This document shows positions 23,663 through 31,768 of a stretch of DNA of 64,000 nt, piece after piece. The stretch is from contig DVGH01000020.1 in NCBI GenBank assembly GCA_018712865.1, positions 1 to 64,000 on the forward strand. Direction: 5' to 3'. Below the pieces are notes generated by a model. The model made no database searches. It saw nothing but the letters and a program-made list of their open reading frames with translations, and was not told where the DNA came from. The stretch is from Scatavimonas merdipullorum. Lineage in GTDB: Bacteria; Bacillota; Clostridia; Oscillospirales; Acutalibacteraceae. A program made the position numbers and the translations under genes. The number at the start of each line of letters is the position of its first letter. The first letter of the stretch is position 1.

Positions 23663-24766
23663 TTAAGAATGAGACAGTTGCTGCTTAACGTCTCCACGAG
23701 AATACAGATCTCCGCAGTTCGACCAATATTGGGCATGATTTTTAGCGTCTAGCACGGTTGCATTTTTATCACCTATTTTATCAAAAAAGCTACGAGTCCA
23801 ATGGGTTGCAGCAGAGATAGTGGTAGTATTCATAAACCCTAATGCAAAATGTGCGCCTTTCGAATAAGCTGCATCAATCAAATTTCCGTAATCTGAGGAA
23901 GTTTGTCCTGAATTACATCCTGCGGCGATAAAGACACGTAAAGAAGTTAATCTGTTGGCTGGTAAATTAGTAATATCTATACCAGTAAGACCACCAGTTT
24001 GCTGTCCATTGCCGTTATAAAATATAAGAACACCTCCGTCCACATCCCCATGTGTAGTAATTACCAAAATGTCGGTTGTTTGAAGGGCAAGTAATACAGT
24101 GCTTTCAGCAGGGTTTATATTTGTTGTGCCTGTGTAGCCCATTCGATTTTCGACACAATTTAAGATATCGGAATCAGATGCAGTGGTATCAAAATTTGTA
24201 TACCTGGTACTGAAAATATCTGCGTCCCCATGGCTGGCTTTTTCAAGTGACCATAAAGCCTTACTGTCATATGTGGAAGTATTTCCCAAGACAACCTTGT
24301 TTCCTGCAGTGCTGCTCATGACATACATTCCGCTGTTCTTGACAAAATAAGTACCTGGCAATTGGCTGCTTGTATTTCTGATAAGCGTAAAATCCTGATA
24401 AGAAGTATTGGACTCTGCTTGTATTTGAATGTTACTTCCATTCCTGTTCATAGCAAAACCCGTGGCATGTTTGGGTCTAAGCTTATAGACGCCGTTGCCC
24501 TTATGGACTAAGGTGAATTTTTGATTATTTGCGCCATGAAAAGCATATAAAATAACATTTGTTCCATTAAAAGTATTTGCGTTATATACATCCATATATT
24601 TTCCATTTGAAGCGTTTTTTAAATAATACGTTTCACCTGCCCGAATTCCAATGGTTTCTGCCGCAGAAGTGGATATGGGGAAAGCTTGTATGCAGAAAAA
24701 AACAAGAATAGCACAGACAAAAGCACGAAGAAAAAATATTTTTTTCTGTAAAAAAGTGTTCCGCAT
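23663..24766 (-). CDS. Secreted ricin-type lectin with caspase-like (clan CD) C-terminal domain
   Basis: A 367-residue exported protein. A signal peptide (residues 1-36) ends in ISTSAA with probable cleavage after Ala36. Residues ~40-175 form a ricin-B beta-trefoil: YYLKNASNGKYMDVYN, NQKFTLVHKGNGVYKLRPK and LWSLEK repeats. The C-terminal ~190 residues carry ILVITTHGDVDGG (His239-Gly240) and LRVFIAAGCNSGQTS (Cys284), the His-Gly/Cys pair and strand order seen in clan CD peptidases such as caspases, gingipains and CHAT domains. The activity is inferred. The gene is visibly more AT-rich than its neighbours, suggesting transfer. It heads a four-gene operon under a consensus promoter; the ribosome site is weak. 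Confidence 0.75.
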   Translation of the reverse strand: MRNTFLQKKIFFLRAFVCAILVFFCIQAFPISTSAAETIGIRAGETYYLKNASNGKYMDVYNANTFNGTNVILYAFHGANNQKFTLVHKGNGVYKLRPKHATGFAMNRNGSNIQIQAESNTSYQDFTLIRNTSSQLPGTYFVKNSGMYVMSSTAGNKVVLGNTSTYDSKALWSLEKASHGDADIFSTRYTNFDTTASDSDILNCVENRMGYTGTTNINPAESTVLLALQTTDILVITTHGDVDGGVLIFYNGNGQQTGGLTGIDITNLPANRLTSLRVFIAAGCNSGQTSSDYGNLIDAAYSKGAHFALGFMNTTTISAATHWTRSFFDKIGDKNATVLDAKNHAQYWSNCGDLYSRGDVKQQLSHS

Positions 24767-24816
24767 AATGATCAGCTACCGCATATTTATTTTATACAAA
24801 ACATTTCTATATTATA

Positions 24817-24845
24817 ATTATAAACATAAGATACAAAGATGTCAA
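24817..24845 (-). promoter_or_regulatory. Consensus promoter of the lectin/caspase-like operon
   Basis: On the minus strand TTGACA (24845-24840) and TATAAT (24822-24817) are separated by exactly 17 bp, a perfect match to the sigma-A consensus. The leader is about 45 nt. The flanking DNA is very AT-rich. Confidence 0.88.
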
Positions 24846-24937
24846 TTATATATATTATCAAATAAAAAAATACACATTACACATATTTTTTGTAGAATAT
24901 ACCAAAAAATTATTTTAAACAGCCCTGCAAAAAAACA

Positions 24938-24970
24938 CACCCGAGCGGGTTGCATTGCCCCGCTCGGGTG
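24938..24970 (-). terminator. Intrinsic terminator of the CpXC gene
   Basis: CACCCGAGCGGG (24938-24949) pairs with CCCGCTCGGGTG (24959-24970). On the minus strand it is followed by a run of seven T. Confidence 0.93.
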
Positions 24971-24996
24971 ATAAAAATAAAAAAAGAATTAAAAAA

Positions 24997-25668
24997 TCAC
25001 TCTTCCCCGTCTACACCATATTTTCTGTAGCGATACAAAATTTCCTCCGCCCACGGGCGGTCGATTTTTATAAACCCGCGCGCCATGCGTTCGCGCCTGG
25101 CAAGCCTTGTAACAATGCTGCGCGATTTTTCATATACGTCCATACGCGTGCTTTTGACAAACGGTTCGTTTAAATCTTTTGTAAAAAAGGTAAAACCAAT
25201 ATTGCCGTCTTCTAAAACAGAAAAATAGCCTTCCCGCACGCTCTTTTTTTCCTCGCGCATGACGCAAACCTCCAGCGCCAGCTTTGTGAGCTCTACGGCC
25301 ATATCGTTGAGCCCGGCTTCAAAAATGATAATTTTTTCTTTAAAATCGTTATAAGAAGTCACCAGACGCTTTTTCACAGGCCGGATTTTCACCTTTTCCC
25401 GTTCCAAAATCCTGTCTGTCAGGAGTGTTTTTTCGCAATTTGGGATAAAATAAACCATGAAGCGTCTTTTCACATCGTTATATAAAACGGGATACGTAAG
25501 CCGCGCCTGGTAGCCGCAGTGCATACAGGTATAGGTAAACAGCTTGTCGTTTAAAACGTCACGGCGCAGTGTGTTATCCTCAGAGGGGTTGATGCTCTGG
25601 TATAAAACAACCTTGTTGTGCCCTGCGCAGCTGGGGCAATTTACGGTCTTCAGTTCGCTTAAAGACAT
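24997..25668 (-). CDS. CpXC-domain protein
   Basis: A 223-residue soluble protein. The N-terminal zinc ribbon has VNCPSCAGHNKV and, about 35 residues on, YTCMHCGYQARLTYPVLYND, the arrangement of CpXC domain proteins (family name from CPXC). The rest is mixed alpha/beta with a basic C-terminal segment (KSRSIVTRLARRERMARGF) and ends in DGEE. The family is common in gut Firmicutes and its function is unknown. I place the start at 25668 after GAAAGGAAG; the longer frame upstream has no ribosome site. It is monocistronic with a strong terminator. Confidence 0.82.
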   Translation of the reverse strand: MSLSELKTVNCPSCAGHNKVVLYQSINPSEDNTLRRDVLNDKLFTYTCMHCGYQARLTYPVLYNDVKRRFMVYFIPNCEKTLLTDRILEREKVKIRPVKKRLVTSYNDFKEKIIIFEAGLNDMAVELTKLALEVCVMREEKKSVREGYFSVLEDGNIGFTFFTKDLNEPFVKSTRMDVYEKSRSIVTRLARRERMARGFIKIDRPWAEEILYRYRKYGVDGEE

Positions 25669-25858
25669 AAAAGGTCTTCCTTTCAGGGGAAAATACAAGT
25701 ACAAAGCAGAGCATGCAGCCCGCTTTGTGCGTGTTAAGACAGGCAGACCTGTCCCCGGCGGAAAGCGAAGCATGGGCTTTGTATAAACCAGTATAACACA
25801 AATCCCACCGCTTTGAACAGGGAACAGATGCAAATCCGTAAATTTTGTACGTTTTATA

Positions 25859-25887
25859 TTGACCTTCGGGTAAAATTCTGCAATAAT
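25859..25887 (+). promoter_or_regulatory. Promoter of the 135-residue protein gene
   Basis: TTGACC (25859-25864) and AATAAT (25882-25887) are separated by 17 bp, about 85 bp before the start at 25972. The rest of the ~300-bp divergent gap (25669-25971) shows an AGTATA on the plus strand at 25790-25795 that would be a TATACT -10 for the minus-strand CpXC gene. Confidence 0.55.
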
Positions 25888-25971
25888 AGTATGTACCGTT
25901 AGATTGTTGTTGTACCGTGCGGATCATTTACCTGCACAACACAAAGACGAATATGCAAGGGGAGTAAAAAT

Positions 25972-26379
25972 ATGAAAGTTTTACAGATCATCGGCAGTGC
26001 CGTATCGGACGCGGTGGAATATGTTGTGGAAAAAAACAGGGTGCAAGCACAGCAAAACCGGCTCCGTATGGTTATGCGTAATGAGGCGGACCATATCAAT
26101 AAAGCGTATGTTGCATTGGGAAAATATTATTATGAAAACCTGCGCGGTAAGGACGACACAGAGGAAAATAAGCTGTATTGCGAAACGATTGATAAATCGA
26201 CAGAACGCTTAAAGAAAGCTGCCGACCGCTACCGCGGGCTTATGGAAGCGCAAAAACGGGTGATTTATGACGAGTGCGCCGTTGTGGACGACGACGGAGA
26301 TATTACGGTTTGCTGCTCTTATGACGACGAAGATACAAAGCAACCGGAAGAACAGACAGAGGCACAGGAGGATTTATAA
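25972..26379 (+). CDS. Small helical protein with acidic tail, unknown
   Basis: A 135-residue, mainly alpha-helical cytoplasmic protein. Residues ~12-95 form long amphipathic helices (VEYVVEKNRVQAQQNRLRMVMRNEADHI, ETIDKSTERLKKAADRYRGLMEAQKR), likely a coiled coil. The tail (about 96-135) is acidic: DDDGDITVCCSYDDEDTKQPEEQTEAQEDL. It has AAGGGGAG upstream and no membrane segment. Not recognised; a structural or adaptor role would fit the coiled coil. It is monocistronic and is followed by two strong hairpins. Confidence 0.75.
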   Translation: MKVLQIIGSAVSDAVEYVVEKNRVQAQQNRLRMVMRNEADHINKAYVALGKYYYENLRGKDDTEENKLYCETIDKSTERLKKAADRYRGLMEAQKRVIYDECAVVDDDGDITVCCSYDDEDTKQPEEQTEAQEDL

Positions 26380-26478
26380 AAGCCGTACACAGCAGCGTGT
26401 GCGGATTGCCCATACCGCCAGACGGGCTCCAGTGGGTTTATAAGAAAGCATGTGTCTTTACGCATCATACAAAAACAG

Positions 26479-26514
26479 ACCTCTATGGAAACGCTAAGCC
26501 GTTTCCATAGAGGT
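26479..26514 (+). terminator. Terminator hairpin 1 after the small helical protein gene
   Basis: ACCTCTATGGAAACG (26479-26493) pairs with CGTTTCCATAGAGGT (26500-26514), followed by TTTCTGT. A 15-bp stem with a short T-run. Confidence 0.75.
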
Positions 26515-26528
26515 TTTCTGTATACGCA

Positions 26529-26565
26529 AACGGTCCCCCGGCAAAGAGGGGGGACCGTTATTTTT
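26529..26565 (+). terminator. Terminator hairpin 2, convergent with ddl
   Basis: AACGGTCCCCC (26529-26539) pairs with GGGGGACCGTT (26549-26559), followed by ATTTTT. It lies just beyond the ddl stop on the opposite strand and may also slow transcription from ddl. Confidence 0.8.
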
Positions 26566-26605
26566 AAAAAGACATAAGATTTTAGCGCAAAAACCACGGG
26601 AGCTT

Positions 26606-27832
26606 TTATAGCTTGCCGTTTTTCCCGCCGTTTAGAGCAACACCGGCCAACACGTTGGTATCAAACGAATAATGGATACTTTCATTTTCCCTTTTTCGTT
26701 TCAGCGCAAGGGAAATCATTTTATCCAGCAGCTGCGTATAAGAGACCCCCAGGGGTTCCCACAGATAAAAAGCAAGCGAACCGGGGATTGTATTAATTTC
26801 GTTGACGTACAGCGCCCCGGTTTTGCGGTCGATCATAAAATCGATCCTGGAAACACCGTTGCAGCCGAGCGCCTGAAACGTTTGTACGGCAAGTGTACGC
26901 ACCTGCTCGCGAAGCGCCGGAGAGATGTCGGCAGGCAGCTTTCTTTGCAGGCTGGACATGCCGCCCTTTCCACCTGTGGCGGCTCCCGCTGCGGTTTTAC
27001 CGCTTTTAGCCCCACCTTTCCCACCGCTTAAATATTTGTCGCTATAGCTTAAAAGCTCACCTGAGCTGACGGGCTCTTCACATTCGGAGGCCTGCGCGCT
27101 TTCATAGTCACCAATTACCGAGCAGTTGATTTCCTGCAGGTCTTCAATGGCGCGTTCTGCAAGCACCCTGCCGGCAAACGCAAAGGCAAGCTCCAATGCG
27201 TCCTCCAGCTCTTTGTGCGTCTTTGCTTTGTTTATGCCGATGCTCGACCCCAGATTTACCGGCTTGATGATTACAGGAAAGCCAATTTCTTTTTCAATTT
27301 GGCTCATAATGGCGGCGGCATCATCCCGGTACTGCGCGCTGTCAAAGCAAAGGCAGTCCAAAACGGGGATATTTTTGTCTTTTAAGACGGCCTTCATGAC
27401 ATATTTGTCCATGCCCACGGCGGAGGAAAGCACGTCGCAGCCAACATACGGGAGGTTTAACGTCTGTAAAAAACCCTGCAGGGCACCGTCTTCTACGTTG
27501 GTTCCGTGCACAATGGGAAAAGCCACGTCTATGGAAGCATACAGATTGTTTTTAAACGGCCTGAGCGGATATTTTAAAAGGTTGGTTCTGCTGCCGTCGC
27601 ACATAAAGACAACCTGCTGGCTTTTTTCCAGAAGCAGGTCGATATCTTTTCTGTAGGATTCAATATCGCCGATTGCGTCCCCCACATACATGCGGTTGTC
27701 CTTGGTCATATAAACGGGGATCACATCGTATTTGTCCGTGTTTATGGATTGAATTGCCTGGATTGCGGAAATAACCGATATTTCATGCTCTACGCTTTTT
27801 CCGCCAAATAAAACGGCAACCTTGATTTTCAT
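26606..27832 (-). CDS. ddl: D-alanine--D-alanine ligase with Gly/Lys-rich loop insertion
   Basis: A 408-residue ATP-grasp enzyme joining two D-Ala for peptidoglycan. LFGGKSVEHEISV, FPIVHGTNVEDGALQGFLQ, PVIIKPVNLGSSIGI and DFMIDRKTGALYVNEINTIPG are ligase signatures. The omega loop (SGELLSYSDKYLSG) is followed by an unusual low-complexity Gly/Ala/Lys segment (residues ~269-292) before RKLPADIS. Most Ddl proteins are ~300-370 residues, so the insertion accounts for part of the extra length. AGGAG lies 10 bp before the ATG. It is downstream of murF in a minus-strand cell-wall unit. D-Ala-D-Ala specificity is the default; D-Lac or D-Ser is not excluded. Confidence 0.92.
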   Translation of the reverse strand: MKIKVAVLFGGKSVEHEISVISAIQAIQSINTDKYDVIPVYMTKDNRMYVGDAIGDIESYRKDIDLLLEKSQQVVFMCDGSRTNLLKYPLRPFKNNLYASIDVAFPIVHGTNVEDGALQGFLQTLNLPYVGCDVLSSAVGMDKYVMKAVLKDKNIPVLDCLCFDSAQYRDDAAAIMSQIEKEIGFPVIIKPVNLGSSIGINKAKTHKELEDALELAFAFAGRVLAERAIEDLQEINCSVIGDYESAQASECEEPVSSGELLSYSDKYLSGGKGGAKSGKTAAGAATGGKGGMSSLQRKLPADISPALREQVRTLAVQTFQALGCNGVSRIDFMIDRKTGALYVNEINTIPGSLAFYLWEPLGVSYTQLLDKMISLALKRKRENESIHYSFDTNVLAGVALNGGKNGKL

Positions 27833-27880
27833 GATACAATCACTCCTGCTAAAGAATTATCGTTTATCCGCCAGAAATAA

Positions 27881-29449
27881 TCAGAAATTATCCGGCAGAT
27901 CGTTTTCGAGCAGCGTAACCTTTTGCCTGTCCCCTGTGTTGATTTTGGCAATTTCGTCAAAGGCTTCACGGATCCCGTCTGTAACAACAAGCCTGTCTGC
28001 CGGAAAGCCTTTGCTTAAAGCGCCGGCCTTTATGCTTTGGGTCTGCTTTCTGCCGACCAGGATGATATAGTCGCACACGGCGGCCGCGTCTTCGCCAAAA
28101 CGGCGGTTGTACAGATCCTGCTTTTCCCCGAGCTCCACCATACCGGGCGTCACAAGGATTTTAACGCTGTCCTTAAAAAACGAAAGCGTTTCAAGCGCGA
28201 CCTTTGTGCCGTTTGGGTTGGAATTATACGCATCGTCAATGATCAGGTTTTGTCCATTGTGCAAAAGCTGCAGACGGTGCGGTACGCCGTCAAGCTTTTT
28301 TACCTGCATTGCCAGCGCTTTTAAGTCGATCCCCATGCTGTGCGCAACGGCTATGGCGCCGGTAATGTTCAATACGTTGTGCCGGCCCAAAAGCCTGGTT
28401 GTAAACGCCTGGGTTTGCCCATCCGGCGTTTTTACGCAGAAGGAGGTCCCTTTTTCCGTTACTTCTATGTCGTATGCATGGTAGCCGTTCCCGTTTTGCA
28501 GGCCGTAGGTCATGTGCGGCCTGCTGTAAGCGACGCTTTTTATATTTTCGTCATCGCCGTTTAAAAACGCCATGCCGTCTTCCGGGAGGGAATTGGGAAG
28601 CTCAAACTTTGTTTTTTGAATATTGTTTAGGGATTTAAAGGATTCCAGGTGCTGCTCGCCTATAGCGGTTACCACACCGTATTGCGGATGCACCAGGTCA
28701 CAGATTTCCTGAATATCGCCTACGTTGCGCGCGCCCATTTCACATACAAATACCTCATGCGTGGCACGCAGATTTTCACGTATGGTGCGCACAACGCCAA
28801 GCGTCGTATTATAATTTTCAGGCGTCATCAGCACATCATACTTAGCGCGCAAAAGCGTAGACAGGTAATACTTTACGCTTGTTTTACCATAGCTGCCTGT
28901 AATGCCAATAACTTTTAAATCCGGCATAGCGGCAAGCATGCTGCGCGCCTGGTTGATAAATTTGCGGTTGATGCCCTTTTCCACCGGCTTGTTGATAAAA
29001 TTTGCCGCCAGTATAAGAAAGGGCAAAAGCGCATAGGAAAGGAACAGAAGGAGGGATAATAAAAGCCGGTTTGCGCAGAAGCATATACAAACAACCAAAA
29101 TCACTGCTTCTATCAATGTAAGCGTAATGCAAAGGCGAATCACCCGCTTGGTGTAAACAAGCGGCTTTTTTGCCTGCCTGGGCTTATAAAAATAGGCAAG
29201 AATCACATAAACAATGCCGGAAAGAATCAGGCCTGTTTTCCCCCACAGGGCAATGGCCGGGACAGTCAGCGCAGAAAGCAGCAGCTTAGGCACAGCACTG
29301 TACAGATTTTTTTTCAACCAGATGACCTGAACGCGCGGTTTATAGCCGTTGAGCTGAAACATATGTATGAAATGCCGGCCTGCAAACAGAAGGCTCAGCA
29401 TAAAAGTAAGCAGCAAAAGGATCAAAAGAATCCCGTCAAAAAAATCCAT
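27881..29449 (-). CDS. murF: MurF-type Mur ligase with N-terminal membrane domain
   Basis: A 522-residue protein. Residues 1-~152 carry about five or six membrane helices, and the rest is a Mur ligase. The ATP loop is GITGSYGKTS (183-191). TPENYNTTLGVVRT, VCEMGARNVGDIQEICDLV and IIDDAYNSNPNGTKVALETL are MurF motifs, and TPGMVELGEKQ lies in the C-terminal domain. MurF adds D-Ala-D-Ala to UDP-MurNAc-tripeptide, and the dipeptide-making ddl follows 48 bp downstream. Ordinary MurF is a ~450-residue soluble enzyme without an N-terminal membrane domain, so this version is probably anchored at the membrane. Confidence 0.88.
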   Translation of the reverse strand: MDFFDGILLILLLLTFMLSLLFAGRHFIHMFQLNGYKPRVQVIWLKKNLYSAVPKLLLSALTVPAIALWGKTGLILSGIVYVILAYFYKPRQAKKPLVYTKRVIRLCITLTLIEAVILVVCICFCANRLLLSLLLFLSYALLPFLILAANFINKPVEKGINRKFINQARSMLAAMPDLKVIGITGSYGKTSVKYYLSTLLRAKYDVLMTPENYNTTLGVVRTIRENLRATHEVFVCEMGARNVGDIQEICDLVHPQYGVVTAIGEQHLESFKSLNNIQKTKFELPNSLPEDGMAFLNGDDENIKSVAYSRPHMTYGLQNGNGYHAYDIEVTEKGTSFCVKTPDGQTQAFTTRLLGRHNVLNITGAIAVAHSMGIDLKALAMQVKKLDGVPHRLQLLHNGQNLIIDDAYNSNPNGTKVALETLSFFKDSVKILVTPGMVELGEKQDLYNRRFGEDAAAVCDYIILVGRKQTQSIKAGALSKGFPADRLVVTDGIREAFDEIAKINTGDRQKVTLLENDLPDNF

Positions 29450-29487
29450 AGGCGTTGTCCTCTCTTCTGTGGGAAATCACAAATACA

Positions 29488-30258
29488 TCAATTTATTTTT
29501 AAAAAGGAGCAAATCACGCGGTTAAAGGTATACTGTTGCTCCAAAAAGGCGTAATGCCCGGCGTTTTTCAGCGTAACCAGGCCTGCGTCCGGGATCAGCT
29601 TTTCCATCAGGTGCGCATCGGAAAGCGGGGTGTCCGTGTCGTTTTCCCCCCAGATCAACAGCGTGGGAACTTTTATAGAGGGAAGCAAATGCGTTAAATC
29701 TTCGTTTACCACGCGAATAAGGCATTGACGCATCAGCGGGGAGGCGGCGTTGTAGTCTGCCGAGCCGTTTTTTTTGCGCAGCTTTTCCAGTGCGTCCGGA
29801 CAAAGCTTTTTTATAACGCCCATGCTCAGAATACGCTTTGATACCTTATAGGCGCATACGCGCAGCCGGGTTTTCAGTTTTCTTTTTGGCTTTATGCCGG
29901 CACTGTCAACTAAAATGACCTTTTGCGGAAGAAAAGGCGGGCTTTTGCGGCTGAGCATTTTGATAATGACGCGGCCGCCGAACGAATGCCCCAGCAAGAC
30001 GGCGGGTACAAGGCCCTGCTGTTTTGTAAACTTCAAAACAAAATCTACATAATCGTCCACACACCAAGGGGTTGGCGGTTCCTGGCTTTGGCCAAACCCC
30101 GGCATATCCAGTGCCACCGCTTTATATTTTGCGCTGAGAAGGTTCATCAGATTGTCAAACAGGGTGATGTTTGCGCCCCAGCCATGTAAAAGCAGCACCG
30201 GTTCCCCGGCACCGCGGATATCGTAATGGACTTTTATATGGTCGATTTCCGTGAACAT
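29488..30258 (-). CDS. Alpha/beta-fold hydrolase
   Basis: A 256-residue serine hydrolase. The oxyanion motif LLLHGWGAN, nucleophile elbow LLGHSFGGRV, acid IWGENDTDTP and catalytic His in KNAGHYAFLEQ form a complete triad. No signal peptide is present. The chosen ATG (30258) follows AGGA by 8 bp; an ATG three codons upstream is possible. It lies 38 bp upstream of murF on the same strand and may be the first gene of hydrolase-murF-ddl. The substrate is unknown; its position suggests a link to envelope metabolism but does not prove it. Confidence 0.88.
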   Translation of the reverse strand: MFTEIDHIKVHYDIRGAGEPVLLLHGWGANITLFDNLMNLLSAKYKAVALDMPGFGQSQEPPTPWCVDDYVDFVLKFTKQQGLVPAVLLGHSFGGRVIIKMLSRKSPPFLPQKVILVDSAGIKPKRKLKTRLRVCAYKVSKRILSMGVIKKLCPDALEKLRKKNGSADYNAASPLMRQCLIRVVNEDLTHLLPSIKVPTLLIWGENDTDTPLSDAHLMEKLIPDAGLVTLKNAGHYAFLEQQYTFNRVICSFLKIN

Positions 30259-30345
30259 ACAAGTCATCCTATCTGTTTTAGGGATTTTCCGCCGGGCCTC
30301 CTGTGCAGAAGGATGCGGAGCCAATATGCTTTGCATATTTAAATT

Positions 30346-30375
30346 AGTATATCACAAAAAAATGCACTTCCGCAA
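30346..30375 (-). promoter_or_regulatory. Possible promoter of the hydrolase-murF-ddl unit
   Basis: On the minus strand TTGCGG (30375-30370) and TATACT (30351-30346) are separated by 18 bp, giving a leader of about 80 nt. Confidence 0.45.
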
Positions 30376-30383
30376 CAAAAAAA

Positions 30384-30414
30384 CGCAGGGGGTAAAATTT
30401 TTACCTGTCCTGCG
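30384..30414 (-). terminator. Intrinsic terminator of the GH3 gene
   Basis: The arms CGCAGG (30384-30389) and CCTGCG (30409-30414) with further inner GGTAAAA/TTTTACC pairing form a long stem. On the minus strand a run of seven T follows. Confidence 0.88.
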
Positions 30415-30434
30415 CTTTTCGGCTTGTGTCCAAT

Positions 30435-31673
30435 TTAGCGCTTTTCGTCCCAAAACACCTGTGTTGCGCTGTTTAATGCGGTTATGTCGGGAAGCGAAAT
30501 AAGGTCTGATGTAACAGTATAGTCAGATTTAAGCCTTAATATGCGGGTGACGGCCTCATCTATGCGCCGTATGCTGATTTTTCCGTTTTCCACAGCGGTT
30601 TTGAGCGCTTCCAGCACCGTATACACGTTGTCGTATTCATGGCAGACCAAAAGCATGTCGCAGCCGGCGTTTATAGCCAGCACGCAGGCCTGCTCCAAAC
30701 TGTAGTTTTCCACAATTGCGCCCATTGTCAGATCATCTGTAAAGACTACGCCGTCAAACCCCATTTCATCACGCAGCAACTCCTGTACCAGCGTTTTGGA
30801 CAGGCTTGCCGGATATTCTGCGTCCAGCTCTCTGCACAGAATGTGCGAAACCATTACACCGGGAACGCCCTGGGAAATGGCCTCTTTAAACGGGATAAGC
30901 TCGCTTTCATACAGCTGCTGCTTTGTTTTTGTCACAACCGGAAGGGTATAATGAGAATCTGTATCTGTATCCCCATGTCCGGGAAAATGCTTGCCCACAG
31001 GGATAGCCCCGCCGTCAAGAAGGCCGTTCATCGCGGCAATACCGCAGGAGGCAACACTTTGGGCGTCGGTTCCGTATGCCCGGTTGCCAATCACGGTGTT
31101 ATCCGGGTTGGACCATATGTCAAGGACGGGGGAAAACCCTGTGTGCAGCCCGAAAGCCGTAAGCTGCTGCGCAATGTTTTTTCCGCCGTCATAGCAGGCG
31201 TCGGCCCCGCCGTTTTGTGCAATTGTATAGGCCGGCGGCATGGAAAGAACGTCTTTTGGAAGTCTGGAAACATTGCCGCCCTCCTCATCCATACCGATTA
31301 AAACGGGAATGCCGTCTTGCGCGGCTTGTTTGATCTGGTTTGTAAGGGTGGTCAGCTGCTGCGCGCTTTCTATATTGTCGGAAAAAAGGATCATACCCCC
31401 AATCCCTTTATGAGTGATCAGGTTTTTGAGGGTTTCGTCCACTTCATACCCGTCAAAGCCTGCAATCACAAGTTGACCAATCTTTTCTTCGGTGGTCATT
31501 TTTTCAAGCTGTTCCGCAATGGGGTCCTGCGTAGGCGGCTGTGTTACAGGCTGTGTGCCGGGCTGCGGTGTGCTGCCTGTGTTCTGTACCGCGCAGGCGC
31601 ACAAAACAGCCAGTGCAACGGTGCATATACACAGCGCAAGGCCGGTTAATATCATATGGTGTTTTTTTTGCAT
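30435..31673 (-). CDS. nagZ: GH3 beta-N-acetylhexosaminidase lipoprotein (NagZ-like)
   Basis: A 412-residue exported enzyme. A hydrophobic leader ends in the lipobox-like LCAC with Cys27 as probable lipid attachment, followed by a Thr/Pro/Gln-rich linker to about residue 50. The GH3 TIM barrel shows MTTEEKIGQLVIAGF, GMDEEGGNVSRL, VGKHFPGHGDTDTDSH (the His-Asp acid/base dyad of NagZ-type enzymes) and nucleophile Asp in VVFTDDLTMGAI. NagZ enzymes remove GlcNAc from muropeptides during wall recycling; in Firmicutes they often act outside the cell, as predicted here. ATG 31673 follows AAGGA by 10 bp. It is monocistronic or follows rubrerythrin. Confidence 0.9.
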   Translation of the reverse strand: MQKKHHMILTGLALCICTVALAVLCACAVQNTGSTPQPGTQPVTQPPTQDPIAEQLEKMTTEEKIGQLVIAGFDGYEVDETLKNLITHKGIGGMILFSDNIESAQQLTTLTNQIKQAAQDGIPVLIGMDEEGGNVSRLPKDVLSMPPAYTIAQNGGADACYDGGKNIAQQLTAFGLHTGFSPVLDIWSNPDNTVIGNRAYGTDAQSVASCGIAAMNGLLDGGAIPVGKHFPGHGDTDTDSHYTLPVVTKTKQQLYESELIPFKEAISQGVPGVMVSHILCRELDAEYPASLSKTLVQELLRDEMGFDGVVFTDDLTMGAIVENYSLEQACVLAINAGCDMLLVCHEYDNVYTVLEALKTAVENGKISIRRIDEAVTRILRLKSDYTVTSDLISLPDITALNSATQVFWDEKR

Positions 31674-31768
31674 AACCAAGCGATCCTTATTTATGTAGTT
31701 TGCGGGGAATAGATTAAATCCCCCGCACTGATAGAACGCATTAACAATACATCATACAACCCCAAAAG

